From NCBI RefSeq assembly GCF_021272185.1, contig NZ_JAJSEC010000002.1, positions 62,001 through 126,000 on the forward strand: a stretch of 64,000 nt of DNA, read 5' to 3'. This DNA is from Roseivivax sp. GX 12232. GTDB taxonomy: Bacteria; Pseudomonadota; Alphaproteobacteria; Rhodobacterales; Rhodobacteraceae. The first letter of the stretch is position 1, and each line of letters starts with the position of its first letter. The notes under the pieces are model-generated. The model ran no database searches and had not been told where the DNA came from. It worked only from the letters and a program-made list of their open reading frames with translations. This document shows, piece after piece, positions 59,712 through 64,000 of this stretch. Made by a program: the position numbers and the translations under genes.

Positions 59712-59842
59712 TCGCTGAGGGGTGGGAGACAGACGGACCGACCGCTGCCCGACACTCATCCCCGCGCCAAATCGCCCCGTCCCAGCGCGCGCCCCACGCA
59801 AACCCCCTTTTCGCCGGGCGCCCGCGGGGCTAGGTGCCCCGC

Positions 59843-60613
59843 ATGGACTTCGATGACGATCTCACGGCCTGCGCCCAGGCGGTCGAAAAGGGCGATCCGC
59901 CGCGCTTCCGGGCGGTCATGGCGGCGCCGGTCGCCGCGCGCCGGGTGCTCTTCCCGATCTATGCCTTCAACCTCGAGGTCGCCCGGGCGCCCTGGGTGAC
60001 CTCGGAGCCGATGATCGGCGAGATGCGGCTGCAATGGTGGCGCGACGCGCTGGCCGAGATCGAGGCCGGCGGCGTGGTGCGGCGTCACGACGTGGTCACG
60101 CCCTTGGCGCTGGCGCTCGGGCCGGGGCTGGCGGAGCGGCTCGACCGGCTGGTCGGCGCGCGGCGCTGGGATCTCTACCCCGAGCCCTTCGAGGACCGCG
60201 AACATTTCGACCGCTACATCGAGGAGACCGGCGGCCTCCTGCTTCTCGCTGCGGCGCGCAGCCTCGGCGAGGTGGACGAGGAGGCCGCCCTCGGGGCGGG
60301 CTATGCGGCGGGGCTCGCGGCCTTCCTGCGCGCGGTGCCGGAGCTGCGCGCGAAGAACCGCCAGCCGCTCCTTTCCGAGGAGCATGGGCAACTCGCCGAG
60401 CTGGCCGAGCAGGGCCTCAAACGGCTCGCCGAGGCGCGGCGGGCGAAGGTCTCGAAAGCGGCGCGCCCGGCGTTTCTCGCGACCTGGGAGGCCGAGCCGG
60501 TGCTGAAGACGGTGCGGAAGGACCCCGCGGCGGTCCTCGAGGGACGGCTGGAGCCGAACCCCGCGAAAAGCGCGGCGCGGCTGGCTTATCTCAAGGCGCT
60601 GGGGCGGTTCTGA
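59843..60613 (+). CDS. squalene/phytoene synthase family protein
   Basis: A 256-residue protein with the all-helical isoprenoid synthase fold: VAARRVLFPIYAFNLEVARAPWVTSEPMIGEMRLQWWRDAL is characteristic of the short NDUFAF6-like branch (in two blocks), with RWDLYPEPFEDREHFDRYIEETGGLLLLAA next. The classical DxxxD prenyl-diphosphate motifs are not both evident, so catalytic activity is doubtful. The ATG at 59843 was preferred to a GTG three codons upstream. Confidence 0.82.
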   Translation: MDFDDDLTACAQAVEKGDPPRFRAVMAAPVAARRVLFPIYAFNLEVARAPWVTSEPMIGEMRLQWWRDALAEIEAGGVVRRHDVVTPLALALGPGLAERLDRLVGARRWDLYPEPFEDREHFDRYIEETGGLLLLAAARSLGEVDEEAALGAGYAAGLAAFLRAVPELRAKNRQPLLSEEHGQLAELAEQGLKRLAEARRAKVSKAARPAFLATWEAEPVLKTVRKDPAAVLEGRLEPNPAKSAARLAYLKALGRF

Positions 60614-60668
60614 GCGCCCCGGCCGGGGCGCAAATCAGCGCCCCTCGCGCGACCACACACCCTTAGCC

Positions 60669-61874
60669 TCACTCCGCCGCCTGCGTGCGCGGCCGCAGCG
60701 TCCGCCACAAGAGCGCCCCGCCCGCCAGCGCCAGGAGCGGCAGCATCGCCAGGTTCACCGCCGCCCAGCCGGCGCCGACGCTGCCGCCCGAGCAGTTCAT
60801 CAGCCCGCCCGAGGCCAGCGAGGCCACCGCCACGCCGCCGAAGACGATCACGTCGTTCAGACCCTGCACGCGGCCACGCTCCTCGGGGCGGTGGGCGCCC
60901 GCCAGAAGCGTCGTCGCGCCGATGAAGCCGAAGTTCCAGCCGACACCCAGGAGCACCAGCGCCAGGTAGAAATTGCCGAGCTCCATGCCCGCCAGCGCCA
61001 CGATGCCCGCGCCCGCGAGGATCGCGAGGCCGAGCCCGATGACCTTCTCGACCCCGAAGCGCGCGATCACATGGCCGGTGAAGAAGGACGGCACATACAT
61101 CGCAAGCACATGCGCCGAGACGATGTTGGCGGCATCGGACTGGGCGAAGCCGCAGCCCACCACCGCAAGCGGCGTCGAGGTCATCACCAGGTTCATCAGC
61201 GCGTAGGAGACCATGGCGCAGATGATCGCCACGGCGATGCGCGGGGTGCGCAACAGCTCGCCCCGGCTGCGCCCGGCGGGCGTCTCGGCGCTCGGCGCGG
61301 CGGGCTTGGGGATGTCGAGGAAGGCAAAGAGCCCCGCGCCCAACACGTTCACCGCGATCACCGCGCCATAGGTGCCGAGGAAGGGCACCACGAAGGCCTC
61401 GGAGGTCAGCTTGACGATCTGCGGCCCGATCAGCGCCGAAATCAGCCCGCCCGCCAGCACGTAGGAGATGGCCTTGGGCCGGAAGGCCTCGGAGGCGGTA
61501 TCGGCGGCGGCGAAGCGGTAGAAGTTATGCGCGGCGAAATAGATCCCGGTCATGAAGGAGCCGAGCAGGAACAGCGGGAAGGAGGCGAACCAGAGCCCCG
61601 CGGCCCCGATCACCCCACCCAGCGCGCCGCCGGTGGCCCCGACGAAAAAGCCCGCCCGGCGCCCGTGGCTCTGCATGAAGCTCGCCAGCGGCGAGGCCGA
61701 GACCATGGAGCCGATGATGATCAGCGAGATCGGCAGCGTCGCGAAGCAGGGGTTACCCGCGAGCGACTGGCCGGCCAGCCCGCCGACGATGAAAATCATG
61801 GGCATCTGCGCGCCCAGGATCGCTTGGGCCGCGACGAGGACGGCGACGTTTTTCTTGGCGCGCTGATCGGTCAT
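60669..61874 (-). CDS. major facilitator superfamily transporter
   Basis: A 401-residue inner-membrane protein with about twelve hydrophobic segments. MQSHGRRAGFFVGATGGALGG resembles the loop 2-3 MFS motif. The middle has a short cytoplasmic loop (PKPAAPSAETPAGRSRGELLRTPR) between the six-helix halves, and RPEERGRVQGLNDVIVFGG precedes the last helices. The substrate is unknown. It is convergent with the preceding gene and divergent from the CobK-like gene. Confidence 0.9.
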   Translation of the reverse strand: MTDQRAKKNVAVLVAAQAILGAQMPMIFIVGGLAGQSLAGNPCFATLPISLIIIGSMVSASPLASFMQSHGRRAGFFVGATGGALGGVIGAAGLWFASFPLFLLGSFMTGIYFAAHNFYRFAAADTASEAFRPKAISYVLAGGLISALIGPQIVKLTSEAFVVPFLGTYGAVIAVNVLGAGLFAFLDIPKPAAPSAETPAGRSRGELLRTPRIAVAIICAMVSYALMNLVMTSTPLAVVGCGFAQSDAANIVSAHVLAMYVPSFFTGHVIARFGVEKVIGLGLAILAGAGIVALAGMELGNFYLALVLLGVGWNFGFIGATTLLAGAHRPEERGRVQGLNDVIVFGGVAVASLASGGLMNCSGGSVGAGWAAVNLAMLPLLALAGGALLWRTLRPRTQAAE

Positions 61875-61937
61875 GCGGCATTGCTATCCCTCGCGCGGGG
61901 CGGCGGCAAGGCGTGGTCTTTGCCGCCTCAGGGGGAT

Positions 61938-62603
61938 ATGTCTTGCGCCATGAGGCAGGCCGTCGGGATCGTCACGGGCAGCGCGGAGGCGCGGGCGCTT
62001 CTGGCGCAGCTGCCGGAGGCCCGCGCGCTGGCGCCCGGGGCGCGGCTGCCCGAGGATCTGACGGCGGTGATCGACGCCCGCCACCCCTGCGACCGCGCGG
62101 GCCACTGGGCGCTCTGGCGCGCTGCCCGCGCCCGGGCGCTGCCGCTCCTGCGGCTCGAGCGGCCGGGCTATGTCCCGCGCCCCGGCGCGCGCTGGATCCG
62201 CGTCCGCGACATGGCCCAAGCGCTGCGGCATCTGCCGCAGGGCGCCCGCGTCTTCGCCACCACCGGGGGCGAGGATTACGCCACGCTCGCGCGCTGGCGG
62301 GGCCATCTGGTCCTGCGCCGGCGCGGCGGGGCAGGGGGCCGCCCCCCGGTCCGGGGCGCGCGCGTCCTGACCGCGCCGGGCCCCTTCGACGTGGCCGGAG
62401 AGCGGGCGCTGATGCAAAGGCTCGGCGTCACACATCTCATCACCCGCGACGCCGGCGGCAGCGGCAGCTGGCCCAAGATCGAGGCCGCCCGCCGCCTCGG
62501 CGTCACGGTCATCCTGATGTCCCGCGGCCCGGCGCCCCCGGGCCCCCGCGCAAGAACCCCCGAGGAGGCGCTTTCATGGCTGAGATCGGCCGCATCATCC
62601 TGA
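61938..62603 (+). CDS. cobK: precorrin-6A reductase-like protein (CobK/CbiJ family)
   Basis: A 221-residue protein, short for the family (usually near 240-260). VIDARHPCDRAGHWALWRAARARALPLLRLERPGY matches the family's D-A-T-H-P-F region in degenerate form (here ARHPC), FATTGGEDYATLARW follows, and LITRDAGGSGSWPKIEAARRLGVTVILMSRG is a good match to the C-terminal block. The N-terminal GGTxE motif is replaced by GIVTGSAEARALL. AGGGGG lies before the ATG. No other cobalamin genes are nearby. Its end overlaps the next gene by 28 bases. Confidence 0.72.
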   Translation: MSCAMRQAVGIVTGSAEARALLAQLPEARALAPGARLPEDLTAVIDARHPCDRAGHWALWRAARARALPLLRLERPGYVPRPGARWIRVRDMAQALRHLPQGARVFATTGGEDYATLARWRGHLVLRRRGGAGGRPPVRGARVLTAPGPFDVAGERALMQRLGVTHLITRDAGGSGSWPKIEAARRLGVTVILMSRGPAPPGPRARTPEEALSWLRSAASS

Positions 62604-63211
62604 CCGACGCCTGCGTCGCCGAGGGCGCGGCCTGGCTCGCCGAGGCCGAGCCGCGCTTTGCCCGCGCCATGGCGGCGACCGGGCCCCTGCCGCTGAGGCG
62701 GACACCCGACGGCTTCGGCCAGCTTCTGAACGCCATCGTCAGCCAGCAGGTCTCGGTCGCCTCGGCGCGAGCGATCCGCGGCCGGCTCGAGGCGGCGGGC
62801 TTCACCGAGGAGAGCGCGATCCGCGCGGTCTCGGAGGAGGAGCTGCGCGAGCATGGGTTGTCGCGGCAGAAGGCGCGCTACGCCAAGGCGCTGGCCGAGG
62901 CGCGGATCGACTACGCCGCCCTGCGCGCCACGCCCACCCAGGAGGTCGTCGCAACGCTGACCGAGGTGAAGGGCATCGGCGTCTGGACCGCCGAGATCTA
63001 CGCGATGTTCGCGCTTGGCCGGGCGGATGTCTTCGCGCCCGGGGACCTGGCGCTACAGGAGGCCGCGCGGGTCCTCTTCGAGCTGCCCGAGCGCCCGCGC
63101 GAGAAACCCCTGCGCGAGATGGCCCGCGCCTGGTCGCCCTGGCGATCGGTTGCAGCCCGGGCGCTCTGGGCCTACTACCACGTGGCAAAGGATCGAGAGG
63201 GCATCGCATGA
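62576..63211 (+). CDS. DNA-3-methyladenine glycosylase II-like (AlkA family)
   Basis: A 211-residue HhH-GPD base-excision-repair enzyme. FGQLLNAIVSQQVSVASARAI is the AlkA family block; LTEVKGIGVWTAEIYAMFALGRADVFAPGDLALQEA holds the helix-hairpin-helix (VKGIGVWTA) and the catalytic Asp (PGDLAL). It removes alkylated bases. It lacks the N-terminal extension of E. coli AlkA. GAGGAGGCG precedes the ATG. It overlaps the esterase gene by 4 bases. Confidence 0.92.
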   Translation: MAEIGRIILTDACVAEGAAWLAEAEPRFARAMAATGPLPLRRTPDGFGQLLNAIVSQQVSVASARAIRGRLEAAGFTEESAIRAVSEEELREHGLSRQKARYAKALAEARIDYAALRATPTQEVVATLTEVKGIGVWTAEIYAMFALGRADVFAPGDLALQEAARVLFELPERPREKPLREMARAWSPWRSVAARALWAYYHVAKDREGIA

Positions 63212-63873
63212 CGCGCGTATTGCAAGCCGGACGCAAGGAGCCCAAATCGGGCGACATCCGCTCCGTCGTGGTCTTCCTGCATGGCTATGGCGCCAATGGC
63301 GCGGACCTTCTGGGCCTCGCCGATCCCCTGGCCGAACATCTGCCCGACACGCTTTTCGTGGCGCCCGACGCGCCCGAGGCCTGCGCCGGGGCGCCCTTCG
63401 GCTTCCAGTGGTTCCCGATCCCCTGGATCGACGGCTCCAGCCAGGAGGACAGCGAAGAGGGCATGCGCGCCGCGGCCCAGGACCTCGACGCCTTCCTCGA
63501 CAGCCTGATGGTCGACGAGGACGTCATGCCCGAGCAGGTGGCGCTTTTCGGCTTCTCGCAGGGCACCATGATGAGCCTTCAGGTCGCCCCCCGGCGCGAG
63601 GATGCGCTGGCGGGCATCGCGGGCTTCTCGGGGCGGCTTCTGAACCCCGAGCTCCTGGTCGACGAGGTAGTGTCCCGCCCGCCGGTGCTGCTGGTCCATG
63701 GCGACCAGGACGACGTGGTGCCGCCTCAAAGCCTGCCCGAGGCCGCCGAGGCCCTGCAGAAGGCCGGCTGGACCGACGTCTACGCCCATGTGATGAAGGG
63801 CACCGCCCATGGCATCGACCCCGAGGGCCTGGGCGTGGCGCTGGCCTTCCTGCGCGACAAATGCGGCTTCTGA
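63208..63873 (+). CDS. alpha/beta hydrolase (carboxylesterase / YpfH type)
   Basis: A 221-residue serine hydrolase. VVFLHGYGANGADLLGLA gives the oxyanion-hole region, ALFGFSQGTMMSLQ the nucleophile elbow GFSQG, VLLVHGDQDDVVPP the Asp, and KGTAHGIDPEGL the His. It fits the phospholipase/carboxylesterase-2 (YpfH) family acting on short esters. The start overlaps the glycosylase stop (ATGA). Confidence 0.92.
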   Translation: MTRVLQAGRKEPKSGDIRSVVVFLHGYGANGADLLGLADPLAEHLPDTLFVAPDAPEACAGAPFGFQWFPIPWIDGSSQEDSEEGMRAAAQDLDAFLDSLMVDEDVMPEQVALFGFSQGTMMSLQVAPRREDALAGIAGFSGRLLNPELLVDEVVSRPPVLLVHGDQDDVVPPQSLPEAAEALQKAGWTDVYAHVMKGTAHGIDPEGLGVALAFLRDKCGF

Positions 63874-63955
63874 TCCCGCGCTGAGGTCTCTGCCTGTTAC
63901 GCAGGCGTTACCGACTCGCCTTACTTGTCCACAGCGACACCGTATATTGCGAGGC

Positions 63956-63983
63956 TTGCCAGGTGGCGAACGCGATATATAGT
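63956..63983 (+). promoter_or_regulatory. promoter of a gene beyond the window
   Basis: TTGCCA (63956-63961), a 16-base spacer and TATAGT (63978-63983) form a strong sigma-70-type promoter. Transcription would start near 63990 and read into a gene whose coding region is outside the window. Confidence 0.6.
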
Positions 63984-64000
63984 GGAGATGTGGCTGGGGC

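Larger units (their letters stand above)
59180..59842. other. non-coding stretch with two dispersed elements
   Basis: Between cimA and the squalene/phytoene synthase-like gene. It holds copies 6 and 7, with a ~165-bp unrelated spacer between them and ~125 bases of sequence without recognised content at the right. Open frames cross it only because the GC-rich elements lack stops. Confidence 0.65.

Overview
The window looks like core chromosome of a high-GC alphaproteobacterium of the Rhodobacteraceae. The basis is very high G+C with GC-ending codons, Rhodobacterales-style gene neighbourhoods (nnr / glnB-glnA, tRNA-Leu / tig, fabD-fabG-acpP, prfA-prmC-DUF4167, lptF-lptG-lptD-surA-pdxA-rsmA / pepA-holC), a long-tailed L9, and small families known mainly from this group (DUF6314, DUF3445, DUF1499, DUF4167). 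I see no rRNA, phage, conjugation or CRISPR genes and no transposase.

Layout. 1-10 kb: end of a CcmG/DsbE gene, short-chain fatty-acid transporter, aconitase, DUF1223 protein, lipid A-type acyltransferase, a tiny secreted protein, and adenylosuccinate lyase. 10-21 kb: biotin transporter BioY with a DUF3445 protein, two hypothetical proteins, an MltB-type transglycosylase, glutamine synthetase with PII, NAD(P)HX repair enzyme, a degenerate Hint protein, tRNA-Leu(UAG) and trigger factor. 21-31 kb: periplasmic nucleotidase, rpsF-rpsR-rplI, two YceI proteins (one fused to cytochrome b561), fabD-fabG-acpP. 31-39.5 kb: YihY, MazG, M20 hydrolase, agmatinase-like enzyme, DUF1499, prfA-prmC and DUF4167. 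39.8-49.4 kb: a translationally coupled six-gene envelope operon (lptF to rsmA) divergent from pepA-holC. 49.4-56 kb: aspartic protease, MarC, ABC-F ATPase, ndk, DUF4112/YqaE, TfoX-like protein, aminotransferase. 56-64 kb: cysS-cimA, squalene/phytoene synthase-like protein, MFS transporter, CobK-like reductase, AlkA-like glycosylase, esterase, and the promoter of a gene beyond the window.

The genes are mostly housekeeping: lipopolysaccharide export and outer-membrane assembly, fatty-acid synthesis, translation and its termination, nitrogen assimilation, and purine and isoleucine biosynthesis. The unusual material lies between genes. A dispersed inverted-repeat element has a 137-bp core with 18-bp perfect terminal inverted repeats. 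It is present in seven complete copies, all with identical core length, and a conserved 33-35 bp flank also occurs alone twice. Two copies form a 262-bp tandem duplication beside purB. At 49.4-49.7 kb there is a second repeat type: four units, each pairing two different perfect or near-perfect palindromes. Other items of note are a two-hairpin leader before the DUF4167 gene, a palindrome over the -35 of a small secreted-protein gene, and a patch of sharply lower G+C inside cysS.

Coordinates and composition counts were made by eye. Starts were chosen from ribosome-binding sites, family N-termini and overlaps.
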